7,867 nt of DNA from the NCBI GenBank assembly GCA_945834965.1, contig CAMAHZ010000052.1, positions 1 through 7,867 on the forward strand, read 5' to 3'. How positions within the stretch are numbered: position 1 is the stretch's first letter; every line of letters begins with the position of its first letter. The translations under genes were made by a program, and so were the position numbers. Shown one piece after another: positions 1 to 6,094 of this stretch. Below the pieces are notes generated by a model. The model searched no databases and was not told where the DNA came from. It saw only the letters and a list, made by a program, of their open reading frames with translations. The DNA comes from an uncultured Clostridia bacterium. Its GTDB lineage: Bacteria > Bacillota > Clostridia > Christensenellales > Borkfalkiaceae.

Positions 1-5
1 ACATT

Positions 6-131
6 TGCCCCGTTAGTTGCGCCTTGGTTAATTTTAATCAATAGATTTATTTTGTAATTGAACGGGCAAGGCGTTCTTTTTTTTACATTTAAGGCGTTAT
101 ATTTGAAGGTGTGGCGCAACTAAAAGGGGCA
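6..131. repeat. Imperfect inverted-repeat element with 18/19-bp arms (hairpin or MITE-like remnant)
   Basis: The left arm at 6-23 (TGCCCCGTTAGTTGCGCC) is matched by the reverse complement of 113-131 (TGCCCCTTTTAGTTGCGCC). The arms agree at 16 positions and differ by one substitution and one 1-nt indel. The interior of about 89 nt holds no convincing reading frame. It contains a direct repeat AAGGCGTT at 68-75 and 91-98, and CGCCTTG at 20-26 could alternatively pair with CAAGGCG at 67-73. No target-site duplication is visible beside the arms (ACATT on the left, TTTCT on the right), but only 5 nt of left flank are in the window. It could be a small non-autonomous element, a structured 3' end of a gene lying further left, or a chance remnant. 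The inverted repeat is certain; its nature is not. Confidence 0.45.
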
Positions 132-166
132 TTTCTAATTATTTTTAAATTTTTTTTAAAAAACTC

Positions 167-195
167 TTGACATTGGTGGTGGTGTGTGATATCCT
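167..195 (+). promoter_or_regulatory. Candidate sigma-A (extended -10) promoter reading toward the his operon terminator
   Basis: A perfect -35 hexamer TTGACA (167-172) is followed after 17 nt by TATCCT (190-195), which matches TATAAT at 4 of 6 positions. TG stands one base before it (187-188), giving an extended -10. A strongly A/T-rich tract (about 137-163) sits just upstream, where an UP element would lie. The predicted start is near 201-203, immediately before the perfect hairpin at 207-250. There is no gene on the plus strand downstream, so the promoter, if real, would drive a non-coding transcript ending at the terminator at 351-377. Hexamers and spacing are seen in the sequence; activity is inferred. 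Confidence 0.5.
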
Positions 196-206
196 TTTAA
201 GCAAGG

Positions 207-250
207 AAGGCAATTATTCGTAAAACACAGGTTTTACGAATAATTGCCTT
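207..250. repeat. Perfect 20-bp inverted repeat with 4-nt loop
   Basis: The arms 207-226 and 231-250 are exact reverse complements (AAGGCAATTA...GTAAAAC and GTTTTAC...TAATTGCCTT), separated by ACAG. As RNA this would be a very stable hairpin. It is not a normal intrinsic terminator in either direction: on the plus strand it is followed by AAAAAA, and on the minus strand by CCTTGCTTAAAAGG, so neither side has a U-tract. It lies just after a predicted transcription start, which suggests either a 5' stem of a small RNA or a palindromic protein-binding site. The core (217-240) recurs in part at 321-344. Confidence 0.85.
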
Positions 251-320
251 AAAAAAGACGGAATCTATTGGATTTGCTGCGATTGTGATTTAAAACTGAA
301 TATTCTCACAAAAATTTTCA

Positions 321-344
321 TTCGTTCTAAATAAGTTTTACGAA
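321..344. repeat. Second, degenerate copy of the 24-bp palindrome core
   Basis: TTCGTTCTAA (321-330), ATAA (331-334) and GTTTTACGAA (335-344) line up with TTCGTAAAAC (217-226), ACAG (227-230) and GTTTTACGAA (231-240) without gaps. By eye 18 of 24 positions agree, including the whole right half and the outer TTCGT of the left half. The two copies start 104 bp apart. The second copy ends 6 nt before the terminator stem. Repeated spacing of this kind fits paired operator sites or a duplicated stem-loop; no binding protein can be named from the sequence. Confidence 0.5.
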
Positions 345-350
345 AAATTA

Positions 351-377
351 AAAAATGCGGCTAAACGCCGCATTTTT
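351..377. terminator. Bidirectional intrinsic terminator of the his operon
   Basis: A perfect 11-bp inverted repeat has AAAAATGCGGC (351-361) and GCCGCATTTTT (367-377) around the 5-nt loop TAAAC. The GC-rich inner stem is flanked by A and T tracts on both sides, so it can terminate transcription in both directions. On the minus strand the first stem base lies about 45 nt after the hisIE stop and the T tract continues as TTTTTTAATTTTT, so this is the expected end of the his transcript. On the plus strand it would end the putative small RNA. Confidence 0.9.
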
Positions 378-397
378 AATTAGCATTAATTATTATA

Positions 398-412
398 TTA
401 TGTCTGACATAA
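398..412. repeat. 15-bp palindrome downstream of hisIE
   Basis: TTATGTC (398-404) and GACATAA (406-412) are perfect reverse complements around a single T. The 1-nt centre makes it unlikely to form an RNA hairpin, so if it matters it would be a DNA-binding site. It lies between the hisIE stop and the terminator. It may be chance in AT-rich DNA. Confidence 0.3.
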
Positions 413-421
413 ATTAAAATT

Positions 422-1069
422 TTACTGCATTTTTTGCTGTTTTACTTTGTGGTCGATTATATGGCGTTTTGCAAGTTCGTCGATAATTTCGTTCGTGGTG
501 ATTCCCATATTAACCATTAAAACCATTACGTGATACATTAAATCTGCAATCTCGTAAATCGTCTCGGCTTTCTCGCCGCCCTTGCCGGCAACGATAACTT
601 CGGTAGATTCTTCGCCGACCTTTTTCAAAATCTTGTCAATTCCCTGCTCAAACAAATACGTCGTATACGAGCCTTCAGGGCGCTTTTCATTGCGCTCTTT
701 AAGTAAATTATAAAGTCCTTCAACTGAAAACTGCTTGAGAGTATCACTTTGATAGACGTAATTATTAAAGCAAGAATTAGTTCCTAAATGACATGCAGGT
801 CCGTCTTTTACTACTTCAACGGTCAACGCGTCTAAATCGCAGTCTGCAATAATTGAAACGATATGCTGATAGTTTCCGCTCGTTTCACCCTTACGCCACA
901 GACACTTTCTGCTACGCGAATAAAAGCATGTTTTACCTTCTTCCATACTAATTTTAAGGCTCTCGGCGTTCATATATGCAACCGTAAGCACTTCTTTAGT
1001 GTAAAAATCGGTTACAACTGCAGGAATTAACCCTTTTTCGTCAAATTTTAAATCTTTAATTTCAATCAT
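422..1069 (-). CDS. hisIE: Bifunctional phosphoribosyl-AMP cyclohydrolase / phosphoribosyl-ATP pyrophosphohydrolase
   Basis: A 215-residue cytoplasmic fusion enzyme for steps 2 and 3. The C-terminal HisE domain removes pyrophosphate from phosphoribosyl-ATP, and the N-terminal HisI domain opens the adenine ring of the resulting PR-AMP. HisI covers residues 1 to about 105: VAYMN (30-34), SRSRKCLWRKGETSG (51-65), the metal-binding DCDLD (76-80), and the zinc ligands ACH (92-94) and C100 in SCF. HisE covers about 115-205 and is a MazG-like helical fold: LFEQGIDKILKKVGEE (139-154), E157 and EIADLMYH (173-180). All expected metal ligands are present. The start ATG overlaps the hisF stop in ATGA, and a GAGG site (1077-1080) sits 7 nt upstream. 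It is the last gene of the operon; the terminator follows within 45 nt. Confidence 0.97.
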   Translation of the reverse strand: MIEIKDLKFDEKGLIPAVVTDFYTKEVLTVAYMNAESLKISMEEGKTCFYSRSRKCLWRKGETSGNYQHIVSIIADCDLDALTVEVVKDGPACHLGTNSCFNNYVYQSDTLKQFSVEGLYNLLKERNEKRPEGSYTTYLFEQGIDKILKKVGEESTEVIVAGKGGEKAETIYEIADLMYHVMVLMVNMGITTNEIIDELAKRHIIDHKVKQQKMQ

Positions 1070-1821
1070 ACTCTAACCTCTATACCGCTCTCTTTAAGCT
1101 TATTTTTTAATGTTTTTATGCTAAATTCGTTAAAATGAAATACGGACGCACCAAGACCTGCATCAACGTTTGTCGTTTTAAACAGGTCGATAAAGTGTTG
1201 AATCGACCCGGCACCACCGCTTGCAATAACGGGAATATTGACGTTTGCGCATATGGCGTTTAATAGGTTTATATCGAATCCTTTTTTAACTCCGTCGGTA
1301 TCGATACTGTTTACTACGATTTCGCCTGCGCCGTTATCTTCGCCGAATTTAGCCCACTCGATAGCGTCAATATCCGTTTCAATTCTTCCGCCTTTTGAAA
1401 ACACTTTATATTTACCGTCTATCAAGCTTACGTCCATCGATAGAACGACGCATTGATTACCATATTTTTTTGCCGCGTTTGAAATAATCGACGGGTCGGC
1501 AATCGCACCGCTGTTTACGCTAACCTTATCCGCACCACTGTTTAAAACGCGTTCAAAGTCGTCTAAGGTATTTATACCGCCGCCGACCGTAAGCGGAATA
1601 AAAACGTTAGATGCCGCTTCTTTTAAAACGTCGCAGAAGATTTTTCTTCCTTCCGCACTTGCAGTAATATCATAAAAAACAAGTTCGTCTGCGCCGCACT
1701 CAGAATAAAACTGAGCAAGCTTTACCGGGTCGTCAACGTCGGCAAGATTAGTAAATTTAGTTCCCTTTACAACCCTACCGTTCCTTACGTCCAGGCAAGG
1801 TATTATTCTTTTTGCCAACAT
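1066..1821 (-). CDS. hisF: Imidazole glycerol phosphate synthase, cyclase subunit HisF
   Basis: A 251-residue (beta/alpha)8 barrel that uses ammonia from HisH to convert PRFAR to imidazole glycerol phosphate and AICAR. Numbering coincides with the well-studied Thermotoga enzyme over most of the length. The catalytic aspartates are D11 (IIPCLDV) and D130 (VVLSMDV). The ammonia gate residues R5, E46, K99 and E167 are present, as is the HisH-interface D98. Phosphate-binding loops are TVGGGI (78-83), N103, D176 and ASGGAG (200-205). One deviation is VVNSIDTDG (169-177), where the family normally has T at 171 and R at 175; here they are N and T. The start ATG lies 2 nt after the hisA stop (TAATTATG), with a GGGAG site at 1829-1833. 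The stop overlaps the hisIE start by 4 nt. Confidence 0.97.
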   Translation of the reverse strand: MLAKRIIPCLDVRNGRVVKGTKFTNLADVDDPVKLAQFYSECGADELVFYDITASAEGRKIFCDVLKEAASNVFIPLTVGGGINTLDDFERVLNSGADKVSVNSGAIADPSIISNAAKKYGNQCVVLSMDVSLIDGKYKVFSKGGRIETDIDAIEWAKFGEDNGAGEIVVNSIDTDGVKKGFDINLLNAICANVNIPVIASGGAGSIQHFIDLFKTTNVDAGLGASVFHFNEFSIKTLKNKLKESGIEVRV

Positions 1822-1823
1822 AA

Positions 1824-2540
1824 TTATTCTCCCGAAATGCTAATCGCTTGACTTAAATCGATTGCGCCTTCATAAAGCGATTTACCCAAAATTGCCGCAT
1901 AAACGCCCATTTCTTTCAAAATTTGTATTTCTTTTAGGCTTGATATACCGCCAGACGCAGTAATTTGGGGGTACTTCGCCTGACATAACACCCTATAAAC
2001 TTCCAAATTTGTGCCGTTCATCATACCGTCTTTACTGATATCGGTATAGATTACGTTCGTCACGCCGCTTAATTTTAATCTTTCGCAAAACTCAAGCGAA
2101 TTGATTTCCGTCTTATCGAGCCAACCGTTAATCGCAACCTTCTCGTTATAGGCGTCTACGCCTACTGCTATACGATTATCAAACTTTTCAATAGCCTTTT
2201 CAACAAACGGATAGTCTTTTACGGCTACGGTACCTAAAATTACACGCTTAACACCGCAGTCTATATATTTTTCAATCTGTTCTAAGGTTCTTATGCCGCC
2301 GCCTACTTCAACGAACATATTGCATTTGGATACGATTTTTTCAATCGTTTTCGCGTTGTCGGCGTTGCCGCTCTTTGCCCCGTCTAAATCGACTACGTGC
2401 AAATATTTTGCGCCTTTTTCCGCAAACTCCGTAGCGGCTTCTAACGGCGTTACGGCGTACTTTTTAACTTGATTGTAGTCGCCTTCTTTCAATCGTACTA
2501 CTTCGCCCTTAATTATATCTATTGCAGGAAATATTTTCAT
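1824..2540 (-). CDS. hisA: ProFAR isomerase HisA (1-(5-phosphoribosyl)-5-[(5-phosphoribosylamino)methylideneamino]imidazole-4-carboxamide isomerase)
   Basis: A 238-residue (beta/alpha)8 barrel and sister of HisF. It performs the Amadori rearrangement of ProFAR to PRFAR. The catalytic aspartates are D8 (FPAIDI) and D129 (VGVDA). VRLKEGDY (15-22), VVDLDGAKSG (49-58), EVGGGIR (78-84), NGW (138-140), YTDISKDGMMNGTN (165-178) and ASGGIS (195-200) are the standard signatures. The half-barrel repeat typical of HisA/HisF is visible as two glycine-rich phosphate loops. Length is normal for the family. The start lies 3 nt after the hisH stop. The upstream sequence (AACGGTTAAATT) has no strong Shine-Dalgarno, so translation probably depends on coupling with hisH. 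Confidence 0.97.
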   Translation of the reverse strand: MKIFPAIDIIKGEVVRLKEGDYNQVKKYAVTPLEAATEFAEKGAKYLHVVDLDGAKSGNADNAKTIEKIVSKCNMFVEVGGGIRTLEQIEKYIDCGVKRVILGTVAVKDYPFVEKAIEKFDNRIAVGVDAYNEKVAINGWLDKTEINSLEFCERLKLSGVTNVIYTDISKDGMMNGTNLEVYRVLCQAKYPQITASGGISSLKEIQILKEMGVYAAILGKSLYEGAIDLSQAISISGE

Positions 2541-2543
2541 AAT

Positions 2544-3152
2544 TTAACCGTTATATAACTCGAATTGCTTTAAGATATTCAAGCCGACTTCCCCACTCTT
2601 TTCGGGGTGAAATTGCATACCGAATACGTTGTTCTTTCTGACCGCCGCAGTAACTTCTATTCCGTAGTCGCACGTTGCAGAAAGCCCTTCGTTGCATTTT
2701 GCAAAGAAAGAATGGACGAAATAAACGTACTGCCCTTCCGCCGTTCCGTTAAATAACGGATTATCGTCGTAAAATTTTAGCGAATTCCAACCCATATGTG
2801 GAATTTTAAGCCCGTTAACGTAATCTTTAAGCGGCAAAACTTCGCCCGAAATTAATCCAAGCCCTTTATGCTCACCGTACTCAAAACTTTTATCAAACAA
2901 AAGTTGCATACCAAGGCAGATTCCAAGCAACGGCTTGCCATCGTTGCACTGCTCAATAATTAGTTTATCGAGCCCGTCTTTTTTTAATTTTTCAGCCGCG
3001 TCGCCAAAAGCGCCAACGCCGGGCAAAATCAGTTTATCGGCTTTTTTAATTATTTCTTTGTCGTTGGTTACTACGCTGTCCGCGCCTATTTTCTTTAATG
3101 AATGGGTTAAAGAAAACAAATTGCCGACTCCGTAATCTATAACAGCAATCAT
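2544..3152 (-). CDS. hisH: Imidazole glycerol phosphate synthase, glutamine amidotransferase subunit HisH
   Basis: A 202-residue class I glutamine amidotransferase that hydrolyses glutamine and passes ammonia through the HisF barrel. The catalytic triad is C79 (GICLGMQLL), H182 and E184 (QFHPEKSGEVG). The oxyanion-strand segment PGVGAFGDA (44-52) and the interface motif HMGWN (119-123) are present. The start at 3152 gives the conserved N-terminus MIAVIDYGVGNLFSL. The frame stays open to 3239, but those 29 extra residues are hisB coding sequence read in another frame and carry no HisH homology. The chosen ATG shares one base with the hisB stop (TAATG) and has a strong AAAGGGGTG site (3156-3164). 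It works in a complex with HisF, encoded two genes downstream. Confidence 0.97.
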   Translation of the reverse strand: MIAVIDYGVGNLFSLTHSLKKIGADSVVTNDKEIIKKADKLILPGVGAFGDAAEKLKKDGLDKLIIEQCNDGKPLLGICLGMQLLFDKSFEYGEHKGLGLISGEVLPLKDYVNGLKIPHMGWNSLKFYDDNPLFNGTAEGQYVYFVHSFFAKCNEGLSATCDYGIEVTAAVRKNNVFGMQFHPEKSGEVGLNILKQFELYNG

Positions 3153-3763
3153 TAAAGCACCCCTTTGCTGGAAGGAACGGTGTTTCCCGTAATCTGCACT
3201 GCAGCTTTTAGCGCCCTTGCAAACGCCTTGAACGCACATTCAATTATGTGGTGAGTATTCTTACCGTAAAGCTGTACAACGTGTAAAGTCACCCTTGCTT
3301 CCCTTACGAAAGCAATAAAAAATTCTTCAATTAGTTCGGTATCGAAAAGCCCTACGGATTTTTGTTTAAGTTCGTCGCTGTCGTCCAAAACCTTGGCGCT
3401 TTCTATCTTTAAATCGTAGTTTAACGTCCCCCTGCCGCTTATATCAACGGCGCAGAGAACTAAACTTTCGTCCATAGGAATTGTAACGTCGGCATAGCGA
3501 TTGATACCTTTTTTATCGCCTATCGCCTGCAAAAAAGCCTGACCGAGCGCAATACCGACGTCTTCCACGGTGTGATGAAAATCAACTTCAACGTCGCCCT
3601 TGCAAAATGCCTGCAGACCAAAACCGCTGTGTGCGGCAAACAATTCAAGCATATGGTTTAAAAAACCGCAACCCGTATCAATCTTGTAGCCGCTCTCGTC
3701 TAAATTAAGCTGTAATGAAATGTCGGTTTCTCTAGTTTTTCTTTCAACTTTCGCCGTTCTCAT
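3152..3763 (-). CDS. hisB: Imidazoleglycerol-phosphate dehydratase (monofunctional)
   Basis: A 203-residue enzyme that dehydrates imidazole glycerol phosphate to imidazole acetol phosphate, acting as a manganese-dependent oligomer. Metal ligands are seen in GFLNHMLELFAAHS (33-46; H37, H45), the first HHTVED (63-68) and the second THHIIECAFKAFARAL (170-185). The C-terminal SSKGVL (198-203) binds substrate phosphate in the family. There is no HAD-type histidinol-phosphatase domain in front, so this is the single-function type. Residues about 121-137 (charged, ESAKVLDDSDELKQKSV) look like an insertion of roughly ten residues before GLFDTELIEEFF compared with the usual ~195-residue protein. The start lies 1 nt after the hisC stop, with AGGGG at 3773-3777. 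Confidence 0.97.
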   Translation of the reverse strand: MRTAKVERKTRETDISLQLNLDESGYKIDTGCGFLNHMLELFAAHSGFGLQAFCKGDVEVDFHHTVEDVGIALGQAFLQAIGDKKGINRYADVTIPMDESLVLCAVDISGRGTLNYDLKIESAKVLDDSDELKQKSVGLFDTELIEEFFIAFVREARVTLHVVQLYGKNTHHIIECAFKAFARALKAAVQITGNTVPSSKGVL

Positions 3764-3764
3764 T

Positions 3765-4820
3765 CTATTTAGCCCCTAAAATAAGTTTAATTTTTTCAAT
3801 AAGCGTCTGCATTTCTAAATCCGTGCCAACGGTAATTCTCACGTAGTCGGAAATTTTAGCCGACGAGAAATACCTGACTAAAACACCGTTATCCTTTAAT
3901 TTAATGTATAACTCTTCTCCGCTAATCTTTTCGCTTTTTGCAAGCACGAAATTTGCTGAAGAAGGTAAAACACTAAACCCAAGCTTTTTGAGCTCTTGAG
4001 TGAGTTTTTCTCTTGAGATTTTTACGCATTTGACCGAATTTTCAAAGTATTCCCTATCATTCATTGCGGCAATCGCCAAGGCGGAAGAAACGCTGTTGAC
4101 GTTGTACGGGTGGAATGAATTTTTTACCTTTTTAAGGTCTTCTATTATTTGGCTGTCGGCAATTGCAAAGCCTACCCTTGCCCCGGCAAGCGAACGCGAT
4201 TTGGAAAAGGTGTTGATAACGAGTAAATTTTTATATTTACCGATTAAATCTATTGCGTTTCCTTCGCCAAAATCAACGTAAGCCTGGTCGATTATCACGA
4301 CGTTATCGGGATTATTTTTTATTATATCTTCTATGTCGTCAATCGAAAGAGCAATGCCGGTCTGGGCGTTGGGGTTTGCAATAACCACCGTCTTATTTGC
4401 GTTAAAGTAATCGCTTGGTGTAATAGTAAAGTCGTCGTTGAGTGCAATCTTTTGGGCGTTACTTTCAAAAAGATTTGCCAATACTTCATAAAAGCCGTAG
4501 GTTACGTCGGGATAACAAACGTTTTTACCGTAGGCAATAAACGCAAACGCAAGCGCTTCGTCCGAACCGTTGGTAACTAAAACGTTTTCGCTCTTAAGCC
4601 CGTAAAAGTCTGCAATTGCCTTGTGCAAGTCCTTGCTTTCGGGGTCGGAATATCTATTCAAGCCGCCAAGTAATTGCTTAGTTACTCTCTCCACCGCCCT
4701 ATCCGACGTGTAAAATGGGTTCTCGTTGGTGTTGAGCTTGATATACTTTTTATCCTTAAGCTGTTCACCGGGAACGTAAGGCTCGATTACATTAAGTTTT
4801 TCGCTGCAAAACCTGCTCAT
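3765..4820 (-). CDS. hisC: Histidinol-phosphate aminotransferase
   Basis: A 351-residue class I/II (fold type I) PLP enzyme that transfers the amino group of glutamate to imidazole acetol phosphate, giving histidinol phosphate. Signatures in order: KLNTNENPF (28-36), NRYSDP (55-60), NGSDEAL (84-90), NPNAQTG (149-155), DQAYVDF (178-184), TFSKSRSLAGARVGFAI (204-220) with PLP lysine K207, and VRITVGT (327-333) with the carboxylate-binding R328. Two motifs deviate: NPNAQTG has Q where proline is usual (NPN[NA]PTG), and DQAY replaces the common DEAY. The cofactor residues N149, D178, Y181 and K207 are kept, so activity is expected. The start overlaps the hisD stop by one base (TAATG), with GGAG at 4827-4830. 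The gap to hisB is 1 nt. Confidence 0.95.
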   Translation of the reverse strand: MSRFCSEKLNVIEPYVPGEQLKDKKYIKLNTNENPFYTSDRAVERVTKQLLGGLNRYSDPESKDLHKAIADFYGLKSENVLVTNGSDEALAFAFIAYGKNVCYPDVTYGFYEVLANLFESNAQKIALNDDFTITPSDYFNANKTVVIANPNAQTGIALSIDDIEDIIKNNPDNVVIIDQAYVDFGEGNAIDLIGKYKNLLVINTFSKSRSLAGARVGFAIADSQIIEDLKKVKNSFHPYNVNSVSSALAIAAMNDREYFENSVKCVKISREKLTQELKKLGFSVLPSSANFVLAKSEKISGEELYIKLKDNGVLVRYFSSAKISDYVRITVGTDLEMQTLIEKIKLILGAK

Positions 4821-6094
4821 TATTTACTCCTTACCACAACGCTCTGTGCGTGAGCCGTCAATCCTTCCGAGTTTGCAAATGAAATAATGTCGGAAGAAGC
4901 TTGCTTAAGCGCTTTATCAGTATAGTAAACGTACTGCGTGGTTTTAACGAAGTCGTCTACGCTTAAAGGCGACGCAAACTTTGCAGAACCGCTCGTGGGC
5001 AACGTGTGGTTAGCGCCTGCGTAATAATCGCCGACAGCTTCGGGCGTGTTATAGCCCAAGAAAACCGAACCTGCGTTTTTTACCTTATCCAACAAGTCAA
5101 AGGGATTTTTAACTGCGAGTTCCAAGTGTTCGGGGGCGTATTCGTTTGCGAGTTCGACAGCGCCGTCAAGGTCGTCCGTTACGATTATTTTGCAGTTATT
5201 CTCCAACGATTTTTTCGCAATATCCCTTCTTTCAAGCTTTTCAACCTGAATTAAAAGCTCGTCGATTACGTTATTTGCTTGCTCAACGCTGTCCGTAATT
5301 AAAAGTGCGGAAGCAACCGCATCGTGTTCAGCTTGCGATAGCATGTCGGCAGCAATATATTCGGGCTTAGCGTTGCTGTCTGCAAGCACCAAAATTTCGC
5401 TGGGTCCTGCCACCATATCTATTCCGCACGCCACGCCTGAAACAAGCTTTTTTGCTGTCGCAACGAATACGTTGCCGGGGCCCGTAATTTTATCTACTTT
5501 AGGTACGCTCTCCGTGCCGTACGCCATTGCGGCAATAGCTTGAGCTCCGCCCATCTTAAATATCTTATCAACGCCGCAAAGTTTTGCTGCAACGAGCACT
5601 TCTGCCTTTACCTTGCCGTCCGCCTTGACGGGGGTCGCCATAATAACTTCTTTAACTCCTGCAATTTTAGCAGGCATGGCGTTCATTAATACGGTCGAAG
5701 GATAAGCCGCCGTGCCGCCGGGAACGTAGACTCCTGCACGGGCAACTGGAATGACCTTTTGACCTATAATTCTATCGCCTAAATCAAGCTCAAAACCGCT
5801 TTTAACCTGCTTTTTGTGGAATTCTGTAATATTTTTAATAGAAGATTTAAGCGTTTGAATAAAGGTCTCAGGCAGAGCCTTAAAAGCTTCTTCATATTCT
5901 TCTTCGGTTACTTCTAAGCTTTCGCCTGTATATCCGTCAAATTTAGCAGAATACGCCTTTAACGCCTTATCGCCGTTTGCCTTTATATCGGCAATAACGT
6001 CCTTAACTATATTTTCAACGTTAGAAGTTAACTCTTCTCTTTTACCAAATAACTCTTCAGCGGTCTGACCGTTATATTTTATAATATCAAGCAT
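4820..6094 (-). CDS. hisD: Histidinol dehydrogenase
   Basis: A 424-residue zinc enzyme that oxidises histidinol twice with NAD to yield histidine, the last step. Visible motifs are GVYVPGGTAAYPSTVLMNAM (121-140), GGAQAIAAMAYGT (182-194), KITGPGNVFVATAKK (202-216) and GPSEILVLAD (230-239). Zinc ligands are Q254 and H257 (DMLSQAEHD), D356 (GDYYAGANHTLPTSGSA) and H415 (GLTAHAQS). The catalytic pair is E322-H323 (APEHLEL). All essential residues and the full length are present. The start ATG lies inside the hisG 3' end (8-nt overlap, 6087-6094). The nearby site AGAAG is close and weak, and a better AGGG (6107-6110) is 12 nt away, so coupling to hisG translation is likely. Confidence 0.97.
   Translation of the reverse strand: MLDIIKYNGQTAEELFGKREELTSNVENIVKDVIADIKANGDKALKAYSAKFDGYTGESLEVTEEEYEEAFKALPETFIQTLKSSIKNITEFHKKQVKSGFELDLGDRIIGQKVIPVARAGVYVPGGTAAYPSTVLMNAMPAKIAGVKEVIMATPVKADGKVKAEVLVAAKLCGVDKIFKMGGAQAIAAMAYGTESVPKVDKITGPGNVFVATAKKLVSGVACGIDMVAGPSEILVLADSNAKPEYIAADMLSQAEHDAVASALLITDSVEQANNVIDELLIQVEKLERRDIAKKSLENNCKIIVTDDLDGAVELANEYAPEHLELAVKNPFDLLDKVKNAGSVFLGYNTPEAVGDYYAGANHTLPTSGSAKFASPLSVDDFVKTTQYVYYTDKALKQASSDIISFANSEGLTAHAQSVVVRSK

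Larger units (their letters stand above)
202..377 (+). ncRNA. Putative small non-coding RNA, ~175 nt, convergent to the his operon
   Basis: The boundaries are inferred from the promoter at 167-195 and the symmetric intrinsic terminator at 351-377. Between them there is no credible open reading frame: no ATG with a following frame, only very short TTG/GTG frames such as GTG-ATT-TAA near 285. The predicted RNA would start with a perfect 20-bp stem and 4-nt loop (207-250). It could then form a weak 6-bp stem (TTGTGA 283-288 with TCACAA 306-311), and it carries GTTTTACGAA (335-344) directly before the terminator. That last decamer duplicates part of the 3' arm of the first stem and could compete for the same 5' arm. 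I recognise no known RNA family. It could equally be regulatory DNA with protein binding sites that is never a stable transcript. Confidence 0.3.

Noticed and set aside
207..250. Intrinsic terminator
   Set aside because: The stem is perfect, but there is no T tract after it on either strand; a far better terminator lies at 351-377.
284..310. CRP-like site TGTGA...TCACA
   Set aside because: The half-sites are 17 nt apart instead of the usual 6, so it does not fit a CRP-type operator; at most it is a weak RNA stem.
1..421. CRISPR array, tRNA or rRNA in the non-coding region
   Set aside because: The repeats are inverted pairs, not regularly spaced direct repeats, and no tRNA cloverleaf or rRNA sequence is visible.
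1238..1456. Plus-strand open frame inside hisF
   Set aside because: Antisense shadow of a clear HisF coding region; no ribosome binding site or recognisable domain. The same applies to plus-strand frames at 2935-3135, 4000-4281, 5006-5254, 5343-5543 and 6115-6486.
3153..3239. Longer hisH frame with 29 extra N-terminal residues
   Set aside because: The extension lies inside hisB in another frame, has no HisH-like sequence, and bypasses the ATG at 3152 that has a strong ribosome binding site and gives the conserved MIAVIDYG start.
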